From contig CAXXDH010000003.1 in assembly GCA_963677785.2 (NCBI GenBank), forward strand, positions 1,426,001 to 1,490,000: a DNA stretch of 64,000 nucleotides. Direction: 5' to 3'. Every line of letters starts with the position of its first letter. Within the stretch, counting starts at the first letter, position 1. This stretch comes from G963665495 sp963677785. Its GTDB lineage: Bacteria > Desulfobacterota > Desulfovibrionia > Desulfovibrionales > Desulfovibrionaceae. The translations under genes and the position numbers were made by a program. The notes below the pieces were generated by a model that saw only the letters and a list, made by a program, of their open reading frames with translations, was not told the origin of the DNA and did no database searches. Shown piece by piece: positions 17,527-26,255 of this stretch.

Positions 17527-18293
17527 GGTATTCTCCTCAGTTAGTGCAATACCGGAACACTGGCTTTACAATTCTTAATGGCAACAAACCAGAATAAAAG
17601 GAGTCTTTTACAAAACTTTTGCAGATTGCAGCATCCCGGATAGGCTTAATGTACCTGTTGTCCAAAAAAGTCAACAAGTTTTACACTGCAATTTTACTGT
17701 ATTGTAAAATTTTTTCAGGTGAATAATCTAAAAATATTCTTGAGCAGGTATTTTAAAGGGTCCGAGAGAGTGGATCTATTGGACGAGCATACTTTATTTC
17801 GAGGAATAATTTTTTTCCAGAAAATTCATAGTATTTTAATGAGAGAAAATAGAACACGAACAAAACTGCTAACAAGCGTCAAACTCTGTTCATAAATCTA
17901 AATCTTTTGAAAAAAACACGTATGTTTAGTAAAATATTCTATTTTTAAAAAGATTCACTGCGACTTATTTTCAATATAGTAATATGATGTGAAAAATTAT
18001 CTACTTCTTATCTAATGTTCTTGAGTATAAAAGAGAAATTTGTTTTAAGTTTTGTTTTTTTGTTTAAAGCTCTATCTCAACATGTCATTTTTATTGTTTA
18101 AAATAGTAAATCTTCCAGCGAATATAGTTCATGTTGTAATAGAAAAAATCAATGGCGACAGGGAATACAGCTGGACGGATTGTCTGGCCATAGCGCGCAG
18201 GTAAGAAAGTTGAGGCCGGCAGGTCTTTCGACCATCGGCATGCGGCTGAGAGGGGGCCCGGATGCAAACGTATTCCTGTTCGGCCTTGGGACC
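17527..18293. other. Long AT-rich intergenic region
   Basis: About 770 bases upstream of the glycosyltransferase hold no supported gene and are strikingly AT-rich, unlike the rest of the window. One perfect palindrome, AATTTTAC-TGTATT-GTAAAATT (17690-17711), lies about 165 bases before the glycosyltransferase start and could be a regulator site or an AU hairpin. Confidence 0.55.
17690..17711. promoter_or_regulatory. Palindromic candidate operator
   Basis: Eight-base perfect arms AATTTTAC and GTAAAATT are separated by six bases. Position and symmetry fit a dimeric regulator. The T-run after it on the plus strand also allows a weak terminator reading. Confidence 0.3.
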
Positions 18294-20045
18294 TCAACGC
18301 ACCCGCTTGAGCGTACGCTGTATCAGTTCCATGTCCTCGGGATTACGCTTGGCCTTCCTTTTCAGGTAAAGCTCCTGGTAGGACGTAAGCCCCTGGTCGG
18401 TCATTACAGCGTCCTGGTTAATCCAGGCATAGAGCTTCACGGGTTTGTTCGCCAAGCTTTGCAGTTGATCCTGCAGGGCCAAAAGATTTTGTTTTTCGAA
18501 TACGCCCGACCCGTTGATGTTGGCGAGGAGGGCGTAATGATTTTTTTGGATGTCCTGGTGCACGGAGTGCAGGATAAAGTATTCGTTTTTTTTCAAGGCG
18601 GATTTGAGCGCGAGGACCAGGGCATCCATGGTTTTCCGTTGTTGCTTAGTAGGGGTGATGGTCGTTTCCCAGCCTGGCAGGATGGCCCCGTTGTCCGTAT
18701 ACAGGGCGATGTGTTCGAAGCGCAGAACCAGTTTGAGGTGCGGTTCGTCCACCTCCTTGCGGATGGTGTCCTGGAGAAAACGGATCTCCGAAGCTGCCAA
18801 CCGGCGGAAACCGGCTATTCTGGCCAGGATTACGGGTTTGTCCTGTTGTTTGAAATAATCGGCCGTGACCAGGTGTAGATCCGTGTGGTCCTTGAGATAG
18901 TTCTTGATCGACAGTTCGGCATTTTGCAGTGCGCGGACCTCGGGCCGCACTTTTTTATCTATGAACAACCCGTCCAGATTCCTGTCGACCACGGCGACGT
19001 CGGAGCCTTTGGAAGAAACAATGTTGGTGTTGACCTCGCGTACGACCAGATGGACGGGCATTTCAAGTTTTTCCGCCAGCTGGTCCTCCAGCCGCTGCAC
19101 GATATTCGAATCCACTTTGACGGGCGTGTGAATCTGCGCCATGGCGTGCACTTCGCCATCCCGTATGTTCGTCACCAGCATATCTATGCCCGAAGGCGTG
19201 TAACCGGCAAGCTCCACAGTAAGGCGTTCTTTGATCTTATGTTCGGTGATGCGGTGGCGCGTGATGGAAAGCAGCGAATGGCCCAGCACCAAGGCCATGA
19301 TCACAAACCCGACGGCAGCCAAACCGACTTTGCGTACGATTCTGTCCGATGTGGTGACGCCAGCCACCCGGTGCATTCCGGCCCGGTAAAAGAGAATGGA
19401 AGATACGAGCAGAATGGAGATGAAGTTGGTGAAAAACAGCAGAAACGATCCCAGGGCGCCGTCATACGCTCCAAAGGCCAGGCACAGGCCCGAATTGCCC
19501 AGCGGAGGTACAATGGCCGTGGCAATTGCTACGCCTGGCAGCGCGGGGCTGATTTTTTCATCGATCAAGGCGTAGGCTCCGGCCAGACCAGCCAGTACCG
19601 CCACGGCCAGATCAGCCAGATTGGGGCGCGTACGCGATAGCATTTCCGGGGTGATGGATATGTAGGGATCTACGGAAATCAGCAGAAAGCCTACTCCGTA
19701 CCCCATGGCCACGGCCATGATCATGCCCAGCACCTCGGCCCGTATCGCGCAGTCCATGAGGGAGGTGTCTTCGCGCACCAGGGCCAAGGAAATGCCGAAA
19801 ATGGGCGTCATCAACGGCGCCACCAGCATGGCACCTATGACGACTGCCGTACTGTTGGTAATCAGGCCGAAACCGGCGATGAGAGTGGAAACAACCACCA
19901 TGACATAAAAGCGAACCTCTGGTTGCGAGCCGTCGGCTATGCTTTCAAATACTATGCGGGCGCGTTCATGAGAAATGTCCAGCCGCAGGGAATTGCTGAG
20001 AATTCGTGAGAAGTATTGGATAAAATTCTCATTTGGCCGTTGCAT
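18294..20045 (-). CDS. DUF389 membrane protein
   Basis: The 583-residue protein has an N-terminal DUF389 membrane domain (about 45-270) with several helices and the family segments NSTAVVIGAMLVAPLMTPIFG, ALVREDTSLM and IATAIVPPLGNSGLCLAFG. A long soluble C-terminal part with alternating alpha/beta segments follows. DUF389 proteins (TIGR00341 type) are widespread in bacteria and archaea and have no established biochemical role. The ATG follows AGGAGGT. It is monocistronic as far as visible. Confidence 0.85.
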   Translation of the reverse strand: MQRPNENFIQYFSRILSNSLRLDISHERARIVFESIADGSQPEVRFYVMVVVSTLIAGFGLITNSTAVVIGAMLVAPLMTPIFGISLALVREDTSLMDCAIRAEVLGMIMAVAMGYGVGFLLISVDPYISITPEMLSRTRPNLADLAVAVLAGLAGAYALIDEKISPALPGVAIATAIVPPLGNSGLCLAFGAYDGALGSFLLFFTNFISILLVSSILFYRAGMHRVAGVTTSDRIVRKVGLAAVGFVIMALVLGHSLLSITRHRITEHKIKERLTVELAGYTPSGIDMLVTNIRDGEVHAMAQIHTPVKVDSNIVQRLEDQLAEKLEMPVHLVVREVNTNIVSSKGSDVAVVDRNLDGLFIDKKVRPEVRALQNAELSIKNYLKDHTDLHLVTADYFKQQDKPVILARIAGFRRLAASEIRFLQDTIRKEVDEPHLKLVLRFEHIALYTDNGAILPGWETTITPTKQQRKTMDALVLALKSALKKNEYFILHSVHQDIQKNHYALLANINGSGVFEKQNLLALQDQLQSLANKPVKLYAWINQDAVMTDQGLTSYQELYLKRKAKRNPEDMELIQRTLKRVR

Positions 20046-20523
20046 GCGTGTGACCTCCTGGTCGATGATGATTCCCGTTTTTCTCGTAGCGGTGCTTTTC
20101 CGGGGGACTGATGGTGCGACAAGTTTGCTTCTTGCGGACTGGAAGCCGGAGCCAGAGTCGACTTTGCATATTTTTGTACGACAAGCCTTACATGGAAAAA
20201 TGGTGCTTTTGAGACTGCACCCCCATCATCAAAGAATATGCAGTAGATCTTGCCGTGTTTTTAGGGTGGCAAGAAAGCTTTTTTGGCTCATGCGATTAGA
20301 GATTGCTGCAGCCCCTCATTACTTCGAAAAAGCAAAAAACGAATCGGGTCATGCGGGATACAAGTGCAGAAAAATTGTATCGCAGCAAAAGAAGCAAGAT
20401 GCTGGCAGCATACAATACTCACACGCAACTTTGCAAGATAGCACCGTTACAAGTGTCCGCCTGTTCCACTTGAATCAGTATTTTTGCTGCGGATTCTATA
20501 CCCTCCTCCCGTGGGGCGGGCGC
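20046..20523. other. Intergenic region upstream of the DUF389 gene
   Basis: I see no supported gene, repeat or RNA in this stretch. It is moderately AT-rich and presumably contains the promoter for the DUF389 gene at its left end. Confidence 0.5.
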
Positions 20524-20558
20524 AAAAAAAACGGGGGACTCCATATGGAATCCCCCGT
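20524..20558 (-). terminator. Intrinsic terminator after glnN
   Basis: ACGGGGGA and TCCCCCGT arms (20531-20558) enclose a CTCCATATGGAA core that also pairs. On the minus strand it is followed by a run of eight T (20524-20531). Confidence 0.9.
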
Positions 20559-20585
20559 TCTGTAGTCGTACGGTATCCTGAAGAC

Positions 20586-22772
20586 CTATTTGATGAAGAG
20601 CATCTCCTGGTAGCTCGGCAGAGCCCAGAGGTCGTCGGCGACCACGCATTCCAGTTCGTCGGCAAAGGAGCGAACTGCCAGCATGGCGGGCAGGATGGTT
20701 TTGCATTTGTAGGTCGCGTCGTCCAGAGCGGTTTCCGCGCCGTTCTTGGCCAGGACGTCTTCCAGGTCGATAATGGCTTTCTGCAGGCCGCGCAGTTTTT
20801 CGGTCACGTCGTTCAGCGCGGTGGGGATGGGCTCGATGCCTGCGGCCTTCATGTTGGCGCAGGTGGCGGCCAGTTCGCTCTGGTAGCGTACGGCGGCCGG
20901 GAAGATGGTGGTCTTGGCGACCTTCACGGTCAGCAGAGCTTCGGTGAGCACCAGCTGGCTGTACTGTTCGAGGTAGACTTCCTGGCGGCTTTCCAGTTCG
21001 CGTTCGGACAATACGCCATATTTTTCGAACAGGGCCACAACCTCGGGCGAGCTGAGCACCGGCAAGGCGTCAACGGAGGTCTTGAGGTTGGGCAGGCCGC
21101 GTTGGGCGGCTTCTTCCTGCCATTCGTCGGAGTAACCGTCGCCGTTGAAGATAACGGTGTCGTGTTTTTCCATGATGTCTTTGACGACTTCCTGGACGGC
21201 CGCGCTGAGTTTGGAGCTGTCTCCGCCGGTCTTGGCTTCCAGTTCGGTGGCGACGTAATCCAGGGATTCGGCGATCATGGTGTTCAGGGCGGTCAGCGGA
21301 CCGGCGATGGCCTGGTTGGAACCCACGGCGCGGAACTCGAAGCGGTTGCCGGTGAAGGCGAAGGGGCTGGTCCGGTTGCGGTCGCCGGCGTCCATGGGCA
21401 GCGGAGGCAGAGTGTCGACACCGACCTGCAGGTTGTCTTTGGTCTTGGAACTCTTGGCGCCGCCGTTTTTGATCTGTTCGAAAATGTCGGTCAGCTGTTC
21501 GCCCAGGTAGACGGACATGATGGCCGGCGGGGCTTCGTTGGCCCCCAGGCGATGGTCGTTGCCGGCGGAAGCCACTACAGCGCGCAGCAGGGCGCCGTAC
21601 TTGTGGACGGCACGGATGGTGGCGGCGCAGAACACCAGGAACTGGGCGTTTTCATGCGGGGTGTCGCCGGGGTTGAACAGGCTGCCCTGGGAGGGGGTGC
21701 TGACGGAGTAGTTGAGGTGTTTGCCCGAGCCGTTGATGCCGGCAAAGGGTTTTTCGTGCAGCAGGCAGGCCATGCCGTAGCGTTTGGCAACGCGTTTCAG
21801 GGTGGCCATGACGATCTGGTTGTGATCGTTGCCCAGGTTGGCGTTTTCGTAAATCGGAGCGATTTCGAACTGGCCGGGAGCCACTTCGTTGTGGCGGGTC
21901 TTGACCGGTACGCCCAGCTTGTACAGTTCGCGCTCGGCTTCCATCATGAAGGAGAGCACGCGGCGGGGAATGGCGCCGAAGTAATGATCGTCCAGCTCCT
22001 GGCCCTTGGCGGGCTTGGCGCCGAACAGGGTGCGTCCGCAGACCATCAGGTCCGGACGGGCAAAGAAAAAGTGGCGGTCGACCAGGAAGTATTCCTGCTC
22101 GGGACCGGCGTTGGAAATAGCCAGCTCTTCCTCTTTGGCATTGCCGAAGAGCTTCAGAATGCGCTGAACCTGGGTGTTCAGGGCCTGGCCGGAACGCAGC
22201 AGCGGGGTCTTTTTGTCCAGCACTTCACCGGTCCAGGAAACGAACGCGGTAGGAATGCACAGGAAGGTGCCGTTGGGGTTTTCCAGGATGTAGGCCGGGT
22301 TGGTTACATCCCAGGCAGTGTATCCGCGGGCTTCGAAGGTGGAGCGCAGGCCGCCGCTGGGAAAGCTGGAGGCGTCGGGTTCGCCCTGAATCAGGAGCTT
22401 GCTTTCAAATTCGGCAATGGCGCCGCCCATGCCGTCCGGGGCCAGAAAGCTGTCGTGCTTTTCCGCCGTGGAACCGGTCAGGGGATAAAATACGTGGGTG
22501 TAGTGTGTGGCGCCTTTGGAAATGGCCCATTCCTTCATGGCTGCGGCAACGGGACCGGCGATGGAAGGATCGAGCTTCTCTCCCCGTTCAATAGTCTTTT
22601 TCAGGGACTTGTATACGGACTTGGGCAGTCTTTCGCGCATCACTTTGTCGCTGAAAACATTGCTGCCGAAAATATCCGTGGGGGAGGTCTTGGAATAATC
22701 CAAGGGTTCGACACTTGGTTTGTAGTTGGTTACTGCTTCAATGGCGTTGCGCCGGACCTGATATCCACTCAT
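20586..22772 (-). CDS. glnN: Type III glutamine synthetase
   Basis: GlnN makes glutamine from glutamate, ammonia and ATP. The 728-residue size and the sequence identify the large type III enzyme (GSIII), known from Bacteroides, cyanobacteria and some deltaproteobacteria, rather than the 470-residue GlnA. Visible landmarks are HYTHVFYPLTG, GPEQEYFLVD (metal-binding Glu), KTRHNEVAPGQFEIAP, HEKPFAGINGSGKHLNYS (catalytic region) and NRTSPFAFTGNRFEFRAVGS. ATG 22772 follows GGAGAGG. I see no clear sigma-54 promoter in front of it. Confidence 0.97.
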   Translation of the reverse strand: MSGYQVRRNAIEAVTNYKPSVEPLDYSKTSPTDIFGSNVFSDKVMRERLPKSVYKSLKKTIERGEKLDPSIAGPVAAAMKEWAISKGATHYTHVFYPLTGSTAEKHDSFLAPDGMGGAIAEFESKLLIQGEPDASSFPSGGLRSTFEARGYTAWDVTNPAYILENPNGTFLCIPTAFVSWTGEVLDKKTPLLRSGQALNTQVQRILKLFGNAKEEELAISNAGPEQEYFLVDRHFFFARPDLMVCGRTLFGAKPAKGQELDDHYFGAIPRRVLSFMMEAERELYKLGVPVKTRHNEVAPGQFEIAPIYENANLGNDHNQIVMATLKRVAKRYGMACLLHEKPFAGINGSGKHLNYSVSTPSQGSLFNPGDTPHENAQFLVFCAATIRAVHKYGALLRAVVASAGNDHRLGANEAPPAIMSVYLGEQLTDIFEQIKNGGAKSSKTKDNLQVGVDTLPPLPMDAGDRNRTSPFAFTGNRFEFRAVGSNQAIAGPLTALNTMIAESLDYVATELEAKTGGDSSKLSAAVQEVVKDIMEKHDTVIFNGDGYSDEWQEEAAQRGLPNLKTSVDALPVLSSPEVVALFEKYGVLSERELESRQEVYLEQYSQLVLTEALLTVKVAKTTIFPAAVRYQSELAATCANMKAAGIEPIPTALNDVTEKLRGLQKAIIDLEDVLAKNGAETALDDATYKCKTILPAMLAVRSFADELECVVADDLWALPSYQEMLFIK

Positions 22773-23130
22773 ACTAGCCTCTCCGTTAACTTGGGTTTTA
22801 CTATGTTCTGCCCGAAAAGAGCGTTTCACTTGCGTACCTTTATAAAAGGTCAAGGATTAGCAAATAACGCGCCGTTAATGGTTCATTTCACAATTCCGGA
22901 GGGTTAACTTGCTGTGCTTGACGGGTATTGCTTGCAAAATGACAATTTTGTTTTTCAATGCGTAATGTTTTTGTCGCAATTTATCAAATCTGTCAAATTG
23001 ATAGTGTCAGATGGCGGCATCTCCGGTGCGACAGCGCATTTCAGGACTTGGCATTGAGGGCACAGTCATCGCATGCGGCGTGTTCTGAGCAAGGGGGCAG
23101 GGCAGGTTCGGGGAGCTTGTCCGGGGGGCG

Positions 23131-23330
23131 TCAGCCTGCGATAACGCACGCAGATATCAGCATTTTTTTGGACGCGTACATGGTTTCATCAGCCGCATGG
23201 ATCAAGTCGGCGGCGCTGGCGGCATGGTCTGGATACAGGGCGCCGCCGACACTGGCGCCGACCTCCACCGTGCCTGCGGAGAGTGCAATGGGCGTTCACA
23301 GCAGCGTAATGATTTTGTCACCCAGCAAAG
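23131..23330 (-). pseudogene. Remnant of a GGDEF (diguanylate cyclase) domain
   Basis: On the minus strand the translation reads LLGDKIITLL, a TGA stop, then TPIALSAGTVEVGASVGGAL, YPDHAASAADLIHAADETMY and ASKK, ending at TGA (23131-23133). This is the C-terminal half of a GGDEF domain (SxGxALYP and ADxxMYxxKK signatures). The GGDEF active-site motif and everything upstream are missing, and there is an internal stop, so it is a decayed fragment. It lies directly downstream of the beta-lactamase-family gene. Confidence 0.75.
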
Positions 23331-23369
23331 GAGTTGCAGGCAGGGGTAGTATTCTCTCCGCCGGAACGT

Positions 23370-24785
23370 TTAGTCGATTTTGTCAGCGCTCAGCTCTTCG
23401 CCCGCGGCGGAAATGACGAAACCCGTGACCTCGCCCTGGGCGTTTCGCTGGAAAACAAGCAGAACATCTTTGGAGGATGCGAAGAAAAAACGGTCCTTTT
23501 CAATGGGGAGCAGCAGGTCCTGGTCGGACATGGTTTCGCAGATGTACTGCAAACCGTTTTCTTTGCGGGAAAGCGTCGCGAGTTGGCCTTCTTTTATCAG
23601 CGTATTGCCCGGGCGGTAGCGGTAGCGTCCGGCATAGGCGTCCAAGGTGGCCGTCGGGAGCGTGACGGCTTTGCGCGGCGTTCGCAGGCTGAAACGCGTA
23701 TCCAGGATATGCATGCCCAGGTCCGAGACATCCGCGGACGTATTGGAAAGCAGGACAATGCCTGTTGCCTTGTGCTGCGCGTCGAGGACAAATCCCACAA
23801 AAGAACGGAAGCCGCCGGTGCCGCCGTCATGGTAGTAAAAGGTTCGGTCCGTGGTCTTGATTTCATGCCAGCCCAGTCCCATTTCGAGCCCTTCGGGAAC
23901 TTGCCGGTACGACTTGAGGGTCATCTGCAGTGCCGGATCAATGGGCGTCTTGCGCAATCCCATGCAACCGGCCAGGAACGCGGCCATATCCTGGGGCGTG
24001 GACTTCAGGGCTCCGGCCCCGGCCAGTGCGTCGAAATGCCAGGGCGGCGTGGTCTTGCCGTCCTTTCCTCCGGACGCGTACCCCTGCGCCGAGCGTTGTT
24101 TTTGTTTGGGGGAGGGCGTCACGGTCGTGTCCGTCAGGCCGAGGGGAGCGGCGATACGGGTTTCCACCAGCGTGGCGTAATCACTGCCGGCGGCCCTGGC
24201 CAGGAGATAGCCCAGGAGTCCGGCGCCGAAATTTGAATAGAGATAGTTCCCCGGTTTTTTCAACCCCGGATCCGCTGCTGCAAGGGCCTTGTGCAGCAGG
24301 TGCGGATCGTAGTGCGCGTACGGGTCCGCAGGATTCACGGGCTGCCAGTTCACGGGCATACGCGGCAGGCCGGACATGTGCGTGGCCAGATCCAGCAGCG
24401 TGATTTTCGCCACGTCCGGATGCTTGATGACCACGCCTTGGGGCAAAAAAGCGCCGATGCCGTCCTCCAGCTTCGCTTCCCCGCGCAGAACGGCTTCGGC
24501 CAGGAGCAGCCCGGTAAAGACCTTGGTCACCGAACCGATTTCAAACAGCGTATCTTTGCACAACGCGTCCGCAGCCGCGTTACCCGAGGTGCCGGCAAAA
24601 AAATAGCGGACGCCGTCGGCGTCCACCACTGCCGCGGCAACGCCCGCGTTTTGTCCGGATGCCACCCGCTCGGCCGCGAGTTCCCGGATGTCGGCGTCTG
24701 TTGCGGGCGCCGCGTATGTTTGCGCGGCAGAAGCGATGCATATCAGGCAGAGCAGCGTACAGGGCAGGCTGAAGAGACGGCGCAT
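23370..24785 (-). CDS. Exported serine beta-lactamase-family hydrolase (class C/PBP-like)
   Basis: The 471-residue protein carries a signal peptide (cleavage near AQTYA-AP). The beta-lactamase/transpeptidase fold shows S85-V-T-K88 (nucleophile and Lys), Y183-S-N185 and H319-D-G-G. It resembles AmpC-related esterases and D-aminopeptidases more than true beta-lactamases. A C-terminal extension (about 370-471, starting DAYAGRYRYRPG) resembles the lipocalin-like domain often attached to such hydrolases. It is periplasmic. The ATG follows AGGAGG. It is the last of three exported hydrolase genes on this strand. Confidence 0.88.
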   Translation of the reverse strand: MRRLFSLPCTLLCLICIASAAQTYAAPATDADIRELAAERVASGQNAGVAAAVVDADGVRYFFAGTSGNAAADALCKDTLFEIGSVTKVFTGLLLAEAVLRGEAKLEDGIGAFLPQGVVIKHPDVAKITLLDLATHMSGLPRMPVNWQPVNPADPYAHYDPHLLHKALAAADPGLKKPGNYLYSNFGAGLLGYLLARAAGSDYATLVETRIAAPLGLTDTTVTPSPKQKQRSAQGYASGGKDGKTTPPWHFDALAGAGALKSTPQDMAAFLAGCMGLRKTPIDPALQMTLKSYRQVPEGLEMGLGWHEIKTTDRTFYYHDGGTGGFRSFVGFVLDAQHKATGIVLLSNTSADVSDLGMHILDTRFSLRTPRKAVTLPTATLDAYAGRYRYRPGNTLIKEGQLATLSRKENGLQYICETMSDQDLLLPIEKDRFFFASSKDVLLVFQRNAQGEVTGFVISAAGEELSADKID

Positions 24786-24861
24786 TCGGTTTCCTCCTGT
24801 TGGGAGATACGTTCGGGGCAGTATAGCATCCCTGGAGAAAATCTCCAGTATCCATTGCCTG

Positions 24862-26127
24862 CTATTGCAAAACCGTGTCCAGCCAGTCGAACAGTATCTG
24901 GCCCAGGAGAGCGCGATTTTCCATGATGCAGTGGTTGGTGGCGCCTTCGGTGGCAGTGGTTATCACCAGCTGCTTCTTGGGATGCGGCAGGGAGTCCATG
25001 ACGACTTTCTGCTGGCGCCGGACTTCCTCGCTCTTGTATTCGCCCTCGCCCACGATGATCAGGGCCGGGACCGCCACCTGGGCGGGGTCGAAGGTGTTGC
25101 CCTTGTTGGCGGCGATCAGGTCCGCGGGCTTGTCCACGCCGTAACGCCAGCAGATGGCCTTGACGATGTCGCCGTGAAAGGATGACCAGCCGTCGATATC
25201 TTTTTGCGTGGCCACGGCGGCGGGCATGGTGGCGAACAAGGTCTCGGCGTCGACCACGGCGGATGTCATGGCCACTGCCTTGATGCGCGGGTCGTGCTGC
25301 GCGGCCTGGGGGGCGAACAGGCCGCCGCCGCTGATTCCGTAGGCGGCCAGGCCCTGCGGGTCCACTTCCGGCCGCTGCAACGCATAGTCCACGGCCTTTT
25401 CAAGGGGCATCCAGGTGTCCGTACGAAAGGTCTTGCCCGCAAAGGGCAGCAAGCCCTGGCCGGGAAGGTCCACGGTCAGGAAATTGTAGCCCCGTGCCTG
25501 AGCCTGCGGTCCGAGGAAGAAGTACAGGTCTTCGATGAAGGTTTCGCCTCCGCCGATCATCAGCAGGGTTTTGGCTGGTTTCCCATCCGTACGTCCGGCC
25601 TGGAAATAGCCCGGCAGTACGGTATCCTCAAAAGGTATTTCCACGTATTCCAAGGGCGGATCAAAGAGCTTTCCCGCCTGTTGCATCAGTGTGCGGCAGT
25701 GCTGTCCGCGCTGCAGGAATTCCGGATTATCCGGGAGCATGGCCAGGGTGGAAAGGCGGTAATAATAGGCGGCGCGCAGCAGCTGGTCGCGAGCGCTGAC
25801 GGCATGGCCCCCGGCCAGGGCTTTTTTTCCTCTGGCCTCCACGCGTTGCGCCAGCTCGTACCAGGCTTTTTGCCAGCTGGCCGCGTCCCCGTCCGTGATC
25901 TGCGAAGCCGCGTAAAAAGCTTCGCCCGTAGCCAGTCCCTGGTTGACCGCAGCGCCCAGGGCCAGGTTGCCGAAATGGAAGTCCATGTCGCTGTCATTGA
26001 AAAAATAGCGAAAACTGGTGGCATGGGCGTCGAAAGCCTTTTCGTTTTCCTCTGCCAGCGCCGACGGGCAGTTCAGCACGAAAAAGGCGAGCAGCAGCAT
26101 TCCAATGGATTTCCAGAATGTAGTCAT
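24862..26127 (-). CDS. Exported alpha/beta hydrolase (FrsA/DUF1100-like), copy 1
   Basis: The 421-residue protein has a signal peptide (about 1-25, ending PSALA), a helical N-terminal domain and a C-terminal alpha/beta hydrolase core. Catalytic features visible are IGGGETF (oxyanion loop), DLPGQG, the nucleophile elbow GISGGG, and a late ATNHC His. The layout matches the FrsA/2,6-dihydropseudooxynicotine hydrolase group, which cleaves C-C or ester bonds. It is paralogous to the gene at 26256-27965. The substrate is unknown. The start follows GAGGAG. Confidence 0.82.
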   Translation of the reverse strand: MTTFWKSIGMLLLAFFVLNCPSALAEENEKAFDAHATSFRYFFNDSDMDFHFGNLALGAAVNQGLATGEAFYAASQITDGDAASWQKAWYELAQRVEARGKKALAGGHAVSARDQLLRAAYYYRLSTLAMLPDNPEFLQRGQHCRTLMQQAGKLFDPPLEYVEIPFEDTVLPGYFQAGRTDGKPAKTLLMIGGGETFIEDLYFFLGPQAQARGYNFLTVDLPGQGLLPFAGKTFRTDTWMPLEKAVDYALQRPEVDPQGLAAYGISGGGLFAPQAAQHDPRIKAVAMTSAVVDAETLFATMPAAVATQKDIDGWSSFHGDIVKAICWRYGVDKPADLIAANKGNTFDPAQVAVPALIIVGEGEYKSEEVRRQQKVVMDSLPHPKKQLVITTATEGATNHCIMENRALLGQILFDWLDTVLQ

Positions 26128-26204
26128 TGCGTTCTCCTCAAATTTTTCAATGTCAGGGGGACCAGGGGCTGTCTCTCCTTTTCCTCGCCGGGAAAAGAGG
26201 AAAA

Positions 26205-26237
26205 GACCGGAGCCGTTTCATGCAAAAGGCTCCGGTC
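26205..26237 (-). terminator. Intrinsic terminator between the two hydrolase paralogues
   Basis: GACCGGAGCC and GGCTCCGGTC form a 10-base perfect stem with a 13-base loop, followed on the minus strand by TTTTCC. It lies 18 bases after the upstream paralogue's stop, so the downstream paralogue may need its own promoter or read-through. Confidence 0.85.
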
Positions 26238-26255
26238 ATCGGAAGCACAGACGTT

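Noticed and set aside
20484..22907. Open frame of about 800 codons opposite glnN
   Set aside because: It is an antisense shadow of a high-GC gene, with low-complexity Gly/Val/Gln-rich translation and no family signature. The glnN frame has full homology.
22860..23010. Search for a sigma-54 promoter before glnN
   Set aside because: No TGGCAC-N5-TTGC match on the minus strand. AT-rich inverted repeats are present but not assignable.
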